DNA of 64,000 nt from Neurospora tetraspora (lineage: Eukaryota; Ascomycota; Sordariomycetes; Sordariales; Sordariaceae). Of the stretch, positions 11,805 through 24,400 are shown one piece after another. The position numbers were made by a program, and so were the translations under genes. Within the stretch, counting starts at the first letter, position 1. The number at the start of each line of letters is the position of its first letter. The DNA lies in contig NW_026944388.1 of the NCBI RefSeq assembly GCF_033439725.1, positions 2,728,001-2,792,000 of the forward strand. The letters are read 5' to 3'. The notes under the pieces are model-generated. The model searched no databases and had not been told where the DNA came from. It saw only the letters and a list, made by a program, of their open reading frames with translations.

Positions 11805-13100
11805 ATGGGCTTGGTAGATTATGGTTCCGACTCGGACTCGGACTCTGAACCCGTTCAGCAGCCAGTAGCGCCCACACCTGTACCCGCCGTGGCTCCCCCG
11901 ACCACGAAGAAACCGTTTCAAAAGCTCATCGACCGCTCCGGCTCTGGCTCAGGCAAAATCATTGTCAACCTAGGCAGCGCAGGCACAGATCCCGAGTCAA
12001 AACCGGCCGAAGATGAACCACCAGCAAAACGGGCCAAGACAGCTGCAGGAGGATCCAGTCGGTTTAGCAGTTTCGGGTCTTTTCTACCAGCACCCAAGAA
12101 GACGGCACCCATAGCCAACACTGCTTCTACATCAGCGCCAGCGGGCGACAACAGCAACAAGCCCAAGCCGATCGTGAATCTTAGGACTGGCGCAGAACCT
12201 GCTTTTTCCAGAACTGGCAATGACAATGGGGACGGTGGCTTTGGAGGATCAGAATCGACATCAGGGTCCGGCTTTTCCTCTGGACTCAACCTTCCTGCAC
12301 CAAAGAAGACTCCGGCAGGGCCATCAATACCAGAAGGACAGAAGCCCGAGGAGGAAGTAAAGTTGGTTGGAAAGCCGCTCATGTTTAAGCCACTTTCCGT
12401 AGCAAGGAAGCCCCAGAAGAAGAAGGCTGTGACACCCAAAACACCAGCTGCCCAGAGTGTTGGGGACAAGGCGGCAACAACAACGGCACCAGCCCTATCG
12501 GCACAAGACACTGTGGTAGCAGCACAACAAGCAGCTCCGAAAAGGAAGCAGGTCTCGCTTTTCTCCATGGAGGAGGAGGAAGCCACCCCAACAACAACAG
12601 TAACAACATCAGCCACAGGTGCCTACGAGCCCCTCTTCACCGCCCCGGAGCCCTCGACGAACTATGAACACAATGAGAGCGACGTAACAGGCGACTACGA
12701 CTCTTACACCGCCCCTACCTCTTCCACCTATAACTCGGCACCTAGCAATGCAAGCCACCAGCAGTCCCTCGGCTCCATAGCCGACGACCTTGCTCTGAAC
12801 AAGACGGCACGCAGAGAGCTCTTTGGGCGGCAACGTGGAGGCAAGAATAGGGATGCCTTTGAGATTCCAGAAGGCGCCAAGATCGTAAACTTCAACATGG
12901 AGCAGGAGTATGAGCACAACAACGCGCTGAGGGCCTCGGGCGAGCAAGTGTACAACCCAGTGCGGGCGATTGCGCCGGGCAAGCACAGTCTCAGACAGAT
13001 GGTCAATATGGCGCAGAGCAATCAGTCTGCGTTGGAGGATAGTTGGGCTCAGGGAAGGAATAATCGCAAGGACGCTGCGGGGAAGTATGGGTGGAAGTGA
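11805..13100 (+). CDS. PRCC-family nuclear protein
   Basis: This is a single exon of 431 residues from the ATG in CAAGATGGGC. The start MGLVDYGSDSDSDSE is typical of the family. The same frame stays open 71 codons upstream but that part looks like 5' leader. The N-terminal two thirds is disordered: Pro/Ala/Ser/Lys-rich with three related motifs of the form LPAPKK and a basic KRAK segment. The conserved C-terminal domain, about 330-431, contains KIVNFNMEQEYEHN, then a PGKHSLRQMVNMAQ motif and ends in AAGKYGWK, as in PRCC C-terminal domains. Human PRCC (papillary renal cell carcinoma translocation-associated) is nuclear, interacts with MAD2B and associates with splicing factors. The fungal role is not established here. 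It is divergently transcribed from SIN1. Confidence 0.85.
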   Translation: MGLVDYGSDSDSDSEPVQQPVAPTPVPAVAPPTTKKPFQKLIDRSGSGSGKIIVNLGSAGTDPESKPAEDEPPAKRAKTAAGGSSRFSSFGSFLPAPKKTAPIANTASTSAPAGDNSNKPKPIVNLRTGAEPAFSRTGNDNGDGGFGGSESTSGSGFSSGLNLPAPKKTPAGPSIPEGQKPEEEVKLVGKPLMFKPLSVARKPQKKKAVTPKTPAAQSVGDKAATTTAPALSAQDTVVAAQQAAPKRKQVSLFSMEEEEATPTTTVTTSATGAYEPLFTAPEPSTNYEHNESDVTGDYDSYTAPTSSTYNSAPSNASHQQSLGSIADDLALNKTARRELFGRQRGGKNRDAFEIPEGAKIVNFNMEQEYEHNNALRASGEQVYNPVRAIAPGKHSLRQMVNMAQSNQSALEDSWAQGRNNRKDAAGKYGWK

Positions 13101-16100
13101 GGCGGGTGCTGTGTGTTTCGAATATGACTTCCGGGGTGTCCTTTTGATTATTTGCGTCATGAAGAAGGTCAACAGATTGATACCCGGGGTAATAGCAACA
13201 CTTTGCTGTATCAGACTGCCTTAGTGGCTAGCTAGCCTCGCAGTCGACCGGCATTCAACCACCATCATCGTTGTAACTGTACCATACCACTCGCCGACAA
13301 CCTGTGTTCGAGACGAGCCGGAAAATCAGAGATACACGTGTCCGATATATCGACCTACAGTCAAGAGCCGCCTCATTGTCCTGATGATAGGGATCATTGC
13401 GTTAGAAGTGACAGTATCCCGTCGCCATAAAGCTGAAGCTGCCGCCTTAAAATCTGATCAGTGGAACTGGGTGTCAAATACCCGATTCTTCCACAGTCAC
13501 CAGTTCGGGTACCCAGTCGAGTGATCGTTAAAGTAAACCGAACACGTCACGGTCCAATACAGCACCCTTTTGGTATACTCTTTCATGCATCCATGCGTCT
13601 CTACTACAGTTTTTGACCGCAATCGAACCATTTCCTGGATCAAATAATTCCGAATAAACTCTGGTGACGTGCTTCCAACGCCTTTCCTAGCCAAAGCGAG
13701 CGGTATTGGACTGTCCATGTCCGGTTACTCTTATGACTACTCATCAGTGTGCCCTTGGTCACTTGAAACACGTGTAGCGATGGTAAGCGGAGGAAGTGGA
13801 TGTGCCTCTCAGAAATATGGCAGAAGAATCATCGTTTTGATGTTCAGAACCTCTGTGTTTCTAGAACTGGGAAGTAAATGTTGTGGAAATTGCCATCATA
13901 CGCAACAGCTTCGAATCACGGACCGTGATAGAGTCTTCTAGCGTGCCTATATGCTTTTTTTTTTTTTTTTTAACTTGGGTACATTCACTTCCTACGTCTG
14001 ATCTTCCCAGTACACATTTCCCGGTCTGAACTATCTAGTCCAAGGAGAACGGCTCGAGTCTGGTATATGTCATCCGGCAAGAAATAAAGAGGTGCGATAG
14101 TTGTCTAACTCTTGACCGAGTCACTGTTGTACAACGACTCTGGAGGAACATACGAACCTCTCATGTCTCTTAATCCTCCCTGATGTATTCTGTCTCGTGA
14201 GACCAAAACATCTCTTTCCAAACAGAAGGATTACTTGCATGAAACGGGTTCCCGCAGGTGGCTGATTCCGTTCTATAGAAGTCAAGTATACCCGATGCTG
14301 TTAGCTATTGTCAGTGGCGTCTGCGTGTAATGCTCCCAGCTATTTCATCGACGGCCGCTGGACCTTAACGTGATGTTCTATATGGATAACACAGCATTAT
14401 ATAGTTATGGCTTGGATGTTGTACGATGGTCTGAAACGCTGACGCGGTGGAAGAGTAAGCAATCTATGAATAGCACTTTGTATTTTCCTTCTCTCCTCCT
14501 CAACTCTCAGTCAGCGATTTACTTTCCGTCAGATACTAAGTAAGCAAGCAGCACACTTGTGAACACCATCTTGGGAGCCGAAGATCGGTCACTTTGTAAC
14601 CGACTCCGGACCATCTACCAAGAAACGTTGTTTCATGGCGCAAGTGCTTATATGACCGGCAACGAGCTGCGGTACAAAGAGGATCTTCGATCATCTTGAG
14701 GAGCGAACAGACACATTTGAAACCTCGAAAAAGCACACTGAGTCAGGTCTTTCCAACACATCTGTCTACCTCTATTACTGACATGCTCCATCCCACCTTC
14801 CGCTTCCATCCCATCTCGTCCAGGTTCACCAGAGCTGCTTCACCACCTCTGCAACCTGTGTCGCTCCTTCCCTATCAAACCACCACGGTACATGTACTAC
14901 TTTCCGCAGGCCTCCTTCCAACAAGCCGCCGGTTCGGAGAGCAATGGCAACATGGCGCAGCGGTTAACCGTACACCACTCCAAAACCTCAAAACCGTCAC
15001 ATAATTATAAAAAGTGACCAAACCGTGAATCAAACACCACAACATATACAAAGCTCATTATGACAAAAAGGGCGTCCCATAATTATAAAAAGGGATTGAA
15101 CAACAGGACAACGCCAACAACATGAACATATGGGTACTAAGGTGGTCGAGGTGTACCGCACTGGACCGGCGGCTTGTTATTTCTTTTTCTACTTTTGTTC
15201 TTGATGCTTTGTTTCTTTTTGCATCTTCGAACAGCAGTCAACAGGCCTAGTCATCGCCACTGTGAGTAATCCCCCATAACCCTACAGGAGCTCCTCCGGG
15301 TACCCAACCCTTTCGTCTCGTCTGCGTACGTCATCCAGTTATGCATCCCTTCCGTATCAGTTTCTATGTATGTCCCCTGAGATGACTTCTATCCCTGGCA
15401 ATAGCTGCTATCGATCTTCATCTTTCACTGTGTCCAAAGCGCGTATCCCCTTCATGTGATCACTCAGTGACCACAACCACCGTCCTCACCCCTTTACCAC
15501 CATCCATCCATCCAACATAAACTCTTATCTGGGAAAGACGAGAGACAAGGCTGAGTCTCTTCACCGCTCGCTTACACCTCCATCTCGAATCCGGGTTGCA
15601 TTCGGGTCCAGTCCTTCATCCCTTCATCCCTTCGAAGGCCCATTCATCCATCCATGCTTGATCTTTTGGCCAGCCAAGCCAGCCAACGAACACTAAACAA
15701 CAAATCGGTGTAGAGAACAACGAGAAACCCTTGATCCCTCATCCATTCCGCCTATAACACTGTGAATTATAGGTGGAGGTTAAGCGAGAAAATAACCGAA
15801 ACTTTATCGCAAACGAAACGAAACGACAACCAAACGAAACATGACATGCATGCAAAATGCCCGCCGACAAGCGGAGCGGGCGGACGGATGAACGGGCGGG
15901 GAACAGACGAGGCGGAGCGTTATGGGGGAGACGACACCACCATTCCGGTTGGCTGGTTCCTCTGGACACGAAGAGCATAGCCCGAACGTAGCCCTAACGT
16001 ATTCGCATCTGCGGCATCCATTAGATGATACATACCTAACCTGGCAGATATCCGCCTCCTCTTACTCTGAGCCATTGTTGGCTGATGGGCGAGCATGATA

Positions 16101-17153
16101 GACTGTTGAGACTGACTGCACAAGTGACGATTGTCCTATTGTAACTTGAGCCTGTTACCTGGCTCACAGCAGCCTGACTCCTTCCTGGGTAGAGTTCCCG
16201 GCCACAATGAGGATTCCTTCTTACCGAACGACCAACCAACTCCCCCTTCCAAGACAGGTAGGTAGTTATCAGCTGATGATATCCCGTTGAAGAAGGACGG
16301 GAATCATACGTACTGTACCACAGGTGAGCATATCTCCGGTGTACTCAGCCATCCACCATCAGTCCATCAGTCCAGCCTGTCCATCAGGGTTCACAGATTC
16401 CTTGTTCCTCATGAGGACACCTGACCCAGAACCAGGAGGCTTGCAGCAAGCGAACTCCCACCCACCGGGTCTCCGACACCGTACCGTACATACAACTCGA
16501 ACGAGCCGTCCCGCCGTACAACAAAACGGAGGTTCGGCGTTTGACCCGACGCTGGGATGTCCCATTGCCCATTGGAGACAAGTGTCCCGCTAGAGACTAG
16601 TCGTAGCAGAAGAGATAAATTCCTAGTGGTTGAGTTTATCTTCTCCTCCTAGTGTACCTACTGCGCCTACTGCGCTTCTCCCACATGTCCTCCGTAGCTT
16701 GGTTCAGTTGTGTTTCAGGATAGGGGGAGGCTGGTGTGGTAGTTTACTGCAACCCGACAGAGGTCCCTTTTGTCTCTTAGCCTTGGGCCCTTTAGTTTTT
16801 AATGACTTTTTAGGTGCTTACTATTATGCCATAGTACGCAGTCTCGAACCTCCCACGGTGAGCCACAAAACGAACCTAAGCGACGACCAAAAGTGAGACA
16901 CTTGAAACATCCGAGAGAGAGAGATCTGAGAGATCTATGCAAAGCTCTGGATATCGCCGTCCATCGGCTTTCACTAATTTAGTGCTGTCTACCTAGGACC
17001 AGGCAGGTACGTAAACAGCTGGATATCTGTATGCCACACACACTGTCCTCGGTTCGTCCTCTCCTGAACCTTGGACTGAGACATGCAGACGAAAAGACCA
17101 GATACACTGTGTATGCAAATCATGCAGATATCATTTGCCTAGGAACAACATCT
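13101..17153. other. Intergenic, 4.1 kb between convergent genes
   Basis: The gap separates the PRCC-family gene (plus) and the SMP-30 gene (minus), which point toward each other, so it should hold two 3' ends and no obvious promoter. That is long for a convergent gap here. I see a T17 run at 13955-13971, a 15-nt direct repeat at about 15.0 kb (listed) and CATC-rich sequence near 15600-15660. There are only short domain-free frames. An unrecognised noncoding transcript or a small intron-rich gene cannot be excluded. Confidence 0.5.
15000..15092. repeat. Direct repeat pair CATAATTATAAAAAG
   Basis: An identical 15-mer occurs at 15000-15014 and 15078-15092, so the copies start 78 nt apart. Each is AT-rich and resembles a TATA-type element, but no gene starts close downstream. 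The flanks share little beyond the 15-mer. Confidence 0.6.
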
Positions 17154-18411
17154 TTACTCCAGTTTGAACTCGGTGTGGTCCAATCCGGTAGTGCCGACAT
17201 CGACCCTAAACAGGCCACCGCCGTACTTCCTACTCGGGGTCCCCTCCTCGCTGTCCTCGTCCGCGGCGCTGGTGATGAACAGCTCAGTATCCACAAACTC
17301 GACGCAAGTGATGTTGTTGGTCGGCAGGATGATTCGGCCCAAGATCTTCCCGGCCGGTGAGATCTTGATGACGGAGCCGCCGTCGTACAGGGCGTGCCAG
17401 ATGTTGCCATCCTTATCGACCCTGAACCCGTCCAAGTGACCCTTCTCCTCGTGCTTGTAATGGACGCGCTTGTTGGAGAGGCTGCCGTCTTCGGGGTTGT
17501 AGTCCCACGCAAAGATGGTGTTCTCAGGCGTGTGGGTGAAGTACATGGTCTTGCCATCCGGAGACCAGCCAAGGCTGTTGGGGATGATCAAACCTGACTC
17601 GATCTCCTCCTTGGACTTTCCGAGATCGAATCGGTAGAGGAATCCTGGATACGAACAAATTGCCATGTCAGAATCCACATACTTTGGAGAAGATTAAAAA
17701 AAAAATCATGCCATGACGGCCCAATTCCGCTGTACTGCTGTTGCTGTTGCTGTTGCTCTGCTGTTGTGTTGTGCATAAGAGGTCCAAGAGACCCGCACCC
17801 TCCACAGTAAGCTCCATTGACAGCACAAGCGCGTCACATCGAGCGTCCGGGATGTTCCACATAACACCCCCTGACAGACCCAGGGTCGATTGCCGAATTG
17901 GGCCTCCGGGCTGCCACGTGGGAAGGAGATACTGGCTGACCGAGCAGAAGAGGGACTTTTGACTTTTTTTTTTCTCTCACTCACCTTCGGTTTGCGGCTC
18001 ACCAACGTGAAAATCATTCATGGTACCGAGCCAGAAACGACCATGCGGATCAACGGCACCGTCGTTGGACCTCATTCTGTCGGGCTCGCCACCAATGCGG
18101 GTCAAGTAGTCATACTGACCCGTCTTTCGGTCGAGGAGGGCAATGCCATACTTGAGCGCCACTAGAATCTTTTCCTGCGGATCCTGACCCTGGATGTTGG
18201 CCGTGACACCAATCGGGGAATCTAGCTGGAGGGTCTTGAGCGAACCTGGCCCTTCCGTGACCGAGACGGTGTGGAGTCGCTTTTGCTTGATGTCGACAAA
18301 GCGCAGCGTCTGGGTGCCCTTTTCGAAGTAGGGACCCTCTCCGAGCTGGCAGTGCAGATCCAGATACGGCTCGGTGACGTGCCACTGCTGCACTTGGTTC
18401 TGGTCGGCCAT
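17154..18411 (-). CDS. SMP-30/regucalcin/gluconolactonase-type protein
   Basis: The exons are 18411-17985 and 17644-17154, giving 305 residues. The intron at 17645-17984 is unusually long for this window (340 nt), has a GTGAGT donor and carries a CTGTTG run near 17736-17766. The six-bladed propeller family signatures are present: the metal-ligand Glu in CQLGEGPYF, the NDGAVDPHGRFWLGTM motif, the ligand Asn in IIPNSLGWSPDG and the ligand Asp in GHLDGF. By comparison with human regucalcin these correspond to E18, N154 and D204, so the divalent metal site looks intact. Where many members have Asp in the YxxDT motif, this one has His (YFTHTP). There is no signal peptide, suggesting the cytosol. 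The family hydrolyses sugar lactones or binds calcium; the substrate cannot be told from sequence. Confidence 0.9.
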
Positions 18412-21400
18412 GGTCTCGTCGTTTGACTAAGTCGAGAGAGAAGTCTTGGCGGTGGTTGGGAATCTGAGACGGTAGTGCGGTGGATGATGCAGGCAACTCC
18501 TAGGAAAGGATGGTGATGCCTGTTGGGTGGACAGAAGAGACAACTCCAGAGGAGGCGGAAGTTCCGTATTGAGACCCAGTTGAGACCCAGTTGAGACCCA
18601 GTTGAGCGGATGCGGTGACGAACTAGTGAAGCAGGTGCTTGACTAGAGTCGACTCGCTGGAGCTGTCGAGGTGACTGGCGTTGACGATGACTGGTTGCCG
18701 GACACGAGCAAGTTGCAGCCGGAGGCTATGGCACGGCAGCTACACCGTACTAAGTGGGCGTGGGCTTGGTGACTGTCACTCACTTGTCAGCGCGCGTGTC
18801 TACCGGAAGTATCGCCGGGTGGTTTTGAGAGCCGGGGATGTGACGATGGCTCAGGATGTCAGGATGGCCGACATGGCTCGATGGAGAGAGTCGGCGGCCG
18901 CAAAGGAGCGGTGTGTGTGGGTTTTGTACAATACAACTCAACCTACATGCGTACTTGCGTTACAGAGTCTGCGGATGCAGGCTGATCAAACTCTTGTTCA
19001 TGCACGTCGTCGTGCTTGCAGTCGAGGCGATGGTTCTCTATCCAGTTCCAGCTTCAGCCGGAGGACGTCGAGGAGTTTCCATCTTTTTGTCTCTTATACA
19101 CAGTAGTAGAGGCCAAGGTGTCGCCAATAGTGTTGACGTTATCGGCGTCCATCGAGTGGGTCGCCGCAGTGCGGAGCAGCACTGGCCGTGTCATAGACTG
19201 CCATCCGACGGGCGCCTCCGCACCGGATCCCCTATCAGGCGTCCCGGCTTCCGGAAATCGGGCCTGGCATCCGTATACACGCGAGCGAGCCGGCCGCCAA
19301 ATTGCGCGCTGCGGCTGTCGGTCCAAAGGCAGGAAGGTTGTAACGGAACCACGCGCGCAATGCGCTGTCACGTCGGTTAGATCGGCGGTCACGATGCCGC
19401 GAGTTGCACTGCTGAAGGAGTGCTGGAGTGGTGCTGGAGTGGTGCTGGAGTGCAGTGGTGTTGTCGGTGGGTGCAACTGCAGCGTGATCGATGTGAGGTG
19501 AAAAAGGTTGAAGATTGGTTGGTCCTGCCCGTTGGTCGTGGAAAGGTACCCGTAGGCTAGTCCGTGCGCCGTAGCTTACTTGTACGACGCTAGTGCAGTG
19601 ATCCAATGCGAGGTACCTCGATGGCACCAGTTTAAGACATTGCTGCCACTTGCACTTGCAAAGGAGGTGTCTTGGCGTGCGGCAGCTACCCGTTGGACAT
19701 GGCAGCAGGAGAGGAAACATCCACTTGCTGTTTGTTGGCAGTCTGGATGAGATATGTAGCGCTTGCAGCGCTTGAGGCCCATCGATCCAATCAGTCCACG
19801 CTCGGAGACCGGGAAGCTGAATGTTTTGCACAGGTGGTAAAGAAACTCTGAAGTGAGGAACAGAAAGAGATAGCTCACCGATTGGCCGTGATGTGTAACT
19901 ATCGAGTCTTGCGATACGACACATCCAAAAGCATACCTCTAGGGGCTTCCCAAAAGAGCCAGCGCTGCATGTCAGGGCCGCCGTTGAGCAATCGGATGTC
20001 GACCATGAAACATCATGATCGTGAATGACCCTGGAGCCTCAATTGCAACGCCAATCCCCGACATTCAGGACGTGAAAGCCTCATCCAAATCGAGGAAGCC
20101 GACCAAGCTTAATGTTGGTACTCTGTGGGAAGGAGGTCGTTGGGTTTCTGGGTTTGGAGACATGAACTGATGTTTTGGCTGCAACTATCTTCGAATCGGA
20201 AAGTGTTTTCGCCTGTCCAGCTCCAGTGGTCCTGCTGTTCCAGCGTTACAGCCAATACAGACACCGGTCAGTTTATGACAAATGTTACGGTAAAGTACGT
20301 AATGCAACATCTAGGGCAAGATCCTCAAATCAGTACAAGAACATGCCTTGATGTAACTCGCCCTGCACATTTAGGGTGACCAAAACGGTCTTTTGAGCCG
20401 TTCATGGTAAATGACTTACAGCGAAGAGTTAGTTCGGCGTCCAGACACCATTCTTGATACTAGAAGGTGGAAGGAGGCATATCCGTTCATCCATGGTGGT
20501 GTTGAGTCATATGTTTTAGGCCTGCCCTGTTGTCTGCACGTAAGAAGATCACGGCAAGGAGCCTCTTTTCGCCCATGCATTTGATACAGTTGAAACTCCC
20601 GTCATTGCTAGACGCAGGACGGACAGGCCCATCGACCGTTTAGGAGCCTTGGGCCCCAAGATAGGAACACATGATCGACCGCTGCTGCATGCACTATATG
20701 CCCCGGTCAGCTTCTAGGGCTCTCGATAGGCCAGACGAACAAGACAGATGCGGGTAAGGCCCGATGGTCCCCGTCTTTGATGCCTTCCCTTGTCCTTGAT
20801 CCCCTAGCGCAAAGCCATCCAGTTTAACTTCTGCGCTCGCTCGTATGAGGGAAAGGAGGAGATGAGTTGCAACTGAGGTGTTGGCATCCAACAAGCAAAC
20901 ATTGTCCCATCACAAAGGTTCTGTACGCGATTTGGGTGGTCTCGAGAACAAAGTATTAGTGGTCAGTACTTCCTTTAGGCACTGGCTTTCCGGCTGCCGT
21001 CGCCGACTTGCTGACATCTGGCCGCAGTTTGAACTTTGAAGGGGCAAATGTAAAGCGTCATTGGAGGATATAGCAATCCTCCTGCCTTTCTCCCTCCGAA
21101 AGCCCCACGGGAGCCCCTGCCGGCTAGGTGCATCCGGGTGGAAATAGCGTCAATGGCAGTAGATCGAGCTGGAAAGGCGGTCAAAAGACCATTGTCGAAT
21201 CGGAAAACGCGCCAGCCCTAGGCTCTTTTGCTTCTGGGGAAGACATGGGGTATTGAGCAACGGTAGACCCATCGTTATCCGTCGTTTCCATCCATCGTTG
21301 ATGTCATGAATCGTAAATTGTAAAGCTACTAGGGACGTCGGTAAGTTGAATGCTTTTTGATATTCGCAAATGACGGCACCTACAACTTTGGCATTGGGCA

Positions 21401-24400
21401 ATAGATGTGAATGCCTGAACGTTGGGTTGGTTGCTTTTCGGAACATGATGTCGAGTGGTTGAATTGTCGTCACTACTATATCGCCACAATGCTATGTAGG
21501 TTGGCCGTGCAGTTAGTACCGTGTCAGACCTGTCAGGGCCCGTGCACTAATTAAAGCCCCGACACACGCAGGCGGCTAGAATGCGGGGATCTGTATGCCA
21601 TAGCTGCAGCGCGTTCCCGCTTCACCTTCAGCTCTTGACAACCTCAAGGAGAAGATGGCAACGAAGTCGTTGGGAGTGGTCTTGTATCGATACCGCTGCC
21701 ATTTGTTTCCACTCTGGCACTCTCGACATTGGGCATTCCACGTTGTTGAGACCGATGTCCTTCAACGTCCCGTTCGTCTCAGAGACTCGACACAATACCA
21801 CATGTAATTTCGGATTCGCAAGACGTCAGAGCCGCCGGCGTCACAATTGTGATGGGCTGGGCCTGCTGCCTACTCAGCATGGAGTGATCTCGGGAGAACG
21901 GATCCAAAATTGACAATCTCGTCTTCGGACCAGTAATCAAGCGGGAATGTGCCATGTTGGACCAAATATCGATACGCCGACCTGGATGGGATTCTGGAGG
22001 AATCACCTCATCCGGTCACACTGAGCAAATGCGCGACCCAGCTCGCAGCAACTATCCGACGTTGGAACGGGCATAGGCATGAAGAGCAACGAACCAGTCT
22101 GTGCGTTTCGAAAGTCACCGAGCACCGAGTAGACTGAGCAGCTTCATCAACGCTGTCCTTCCCTTCCCCCGTCCCTGGCGCCAACAACGCGATATAAAAG
22201 GGAATTTTGACACGGTGCACCTCCTACCCAGGCTCGCCCGGCTGAGCCAGGGCACCACACCATCCGAAGCATCGCGTGAACGAGGTCGCATGTTGGGCCG
22301 CAGAACCTAGGAAACCAGCAGAAGCCTCACTGTGAATGTGCAAGGAGCAAGGCCAAAGTCAATTTGAGCACGGGATGTGTCCAATTTGCTACCAATGCGC
22401 CATTGATCCTTACGGAGGGTTGCAGTCAACGTATTTCCCAACCAACCATGGCCGATCAAGATACAGATGCCGTTATGTACCTGCCTCTGGATATGGTCAG
22501 CCACGGTACGGTAGCAGCCCAACCAGAAGAGTTTGATATCTGCAAGACAACCCAATATCTGCATCACCTGGCAGTTGTTGCATGTGGGAGGCGGGTCAAG
22601 GCAAGTTCAGGCGTCAATCGACGCAAGTTCAGTGGTGAGTTGTTTGTTTAGTTACGAGACTGAAGCCGTAGCTAAACATTGGAAGCACCAGATTCGGAAA
22701 CATCATATGATTTGGAGAGGAGAGATGCAAGGTGAGAAGTGGTGCCGCGGAGGTGTTCTCGAGGTGTTCTATGGAAAGTTCCAAACGCCCAGCCAAGGTC
22801 CACTGTGCAGGGACAGAAGGAATTGAATGTGACGGAAAGTGGAAACCGAAAACACCAAACACCATCCCCAGAGACACGGGGGCACTGTGCAATTTGCAGC
22901 AGAAATGAAAATACAGTCCAGCACAGTGGGATTTCTTACGCAATACAACCGTAAGTTACATCAGCCCTTCACACTTCAGTTGCAAGCTGCAACTAACTGC
23001 GGTCGACAACACCACTCCCATTGCTACCTTCAGTTCTTGGAGGTTCTGGTACTGGCATTGGCAGGCACGACGGAAGACGCTCCTTCTACATCTCGGCCTC
23101 ATCTACGGCGAGCATGCGTGGATGGCAGGGCAAGTTCAGGGCAAGGCAGCCCCAGCCCTTCCACACTGCAATTTTGGACTTTGTGGGCTTGCACACTTTC
23201 CACAATTTGCACCTGTCCATTTCCACTTATCACCACCCATCTCGACATCTCGACTTTTCCCCCCTCCCAGTGCAGCGTCACTATACTGAGGTGTCAGACA
23301 GCCCAGATGCCAAGAACGGCCGCTCTGTAAGGACCATCATATGGAAAATGGAGTGTTGCAACAATCGAGCCAAACTGACCACTCAAGGCACTCCACAGAA
23401 CCCGATCTGGTAGCCACATCACCATGACAGCCTCTGAAGCTACGCTGCTACGCTGCTACGCTACCTGGTCCCCGGCCCCGTACATACATACCGGACAGGC
23501 AGAGTGACACGCCTACCCGACCCTACAACTCCAAAACCTCAGGCGGTGCGCCCACGATCTCGTGCCTTATTTGACCACTCTGGCGAACGACATTCCCGCG
23601 TTTATTTTGGGTTCGGTGGCTTGCCGGGATCAAGTTAATAAACGTACAGGCCCGTAATTTGTTGGGGATGGCATCAGCCGCTGCAGCTGGGCATGACTGG
23701 CATCAGGATACGCAGCACGCACCCGTCTGTCGCCATGCAACATCACCTCACATCATTCTCCTGGAGAAGATGCCTCCGAGGCTCTGTCGTCTTTTTATCA
23801 CCTCCCGTCAGCCGGCATGCTCAACACCATCAGCTCCGCCCTGTCGTGTAATCCCTTGATCATCTCTCCTTGGTGCGGATTCCATACAAAACAAGCTGCC
23901 GGCCGACCCCAGATTGGCCCATGCAGCCGCCGCGACTTTTTCAAGTCCACCGGAGCCACTCAACGACAACATTCTGCGCGCAAAACCTGACTACGCCGTA
24001 CAACGTGTAGGCAGTGGGCCATGCGAATCTCTTTTTCTCCGTGGGCTTTTCACTTTGCCCGCCCGGCTTTGAGAATCCATGCCCACAAACGGCAGGTCTT
24101 TTGATAAGCTTTGGATCTCGGGAACATCTCGTGGCGAGCCAGAGTCGGGATGGGATATCCAAGAGGCCAACGAGGCCAAGTGAGACCATAAGCACAATTC
24201 TCTGTCTGGAATAGGATCGTCATATCGCATCGTCCGCCTCGTTCACGCACATGAAGCAGGGTGTAGGGAACGAGCACCTGCTTCCCCCCGGGAAGCTTGC
24301 TGGGTTCTCACCAGTTGTAAATATCTGTGTGGATCGCTATGGTTTATCACGCGCATCATCGCTACCGCCCTCTCCACCCGTGATAACCTTCGGGATGGCG

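Noticed and set aside
19235-19924. 229-codon minus-strand frame between the SMP-30 and bZIP genes
   Set aside because: It begins without ATG, has low-complexity mixed composition and no domain, and overlaps other open frames on the plus strand, as GC-rich noncoding DNA often does.
22448-22651. 68-codon ATG frame with good start context
   Set aside because: No homologous domain, no splice partner that extends it and no supporting signal. One such frame is expected by chance in 8 kb.
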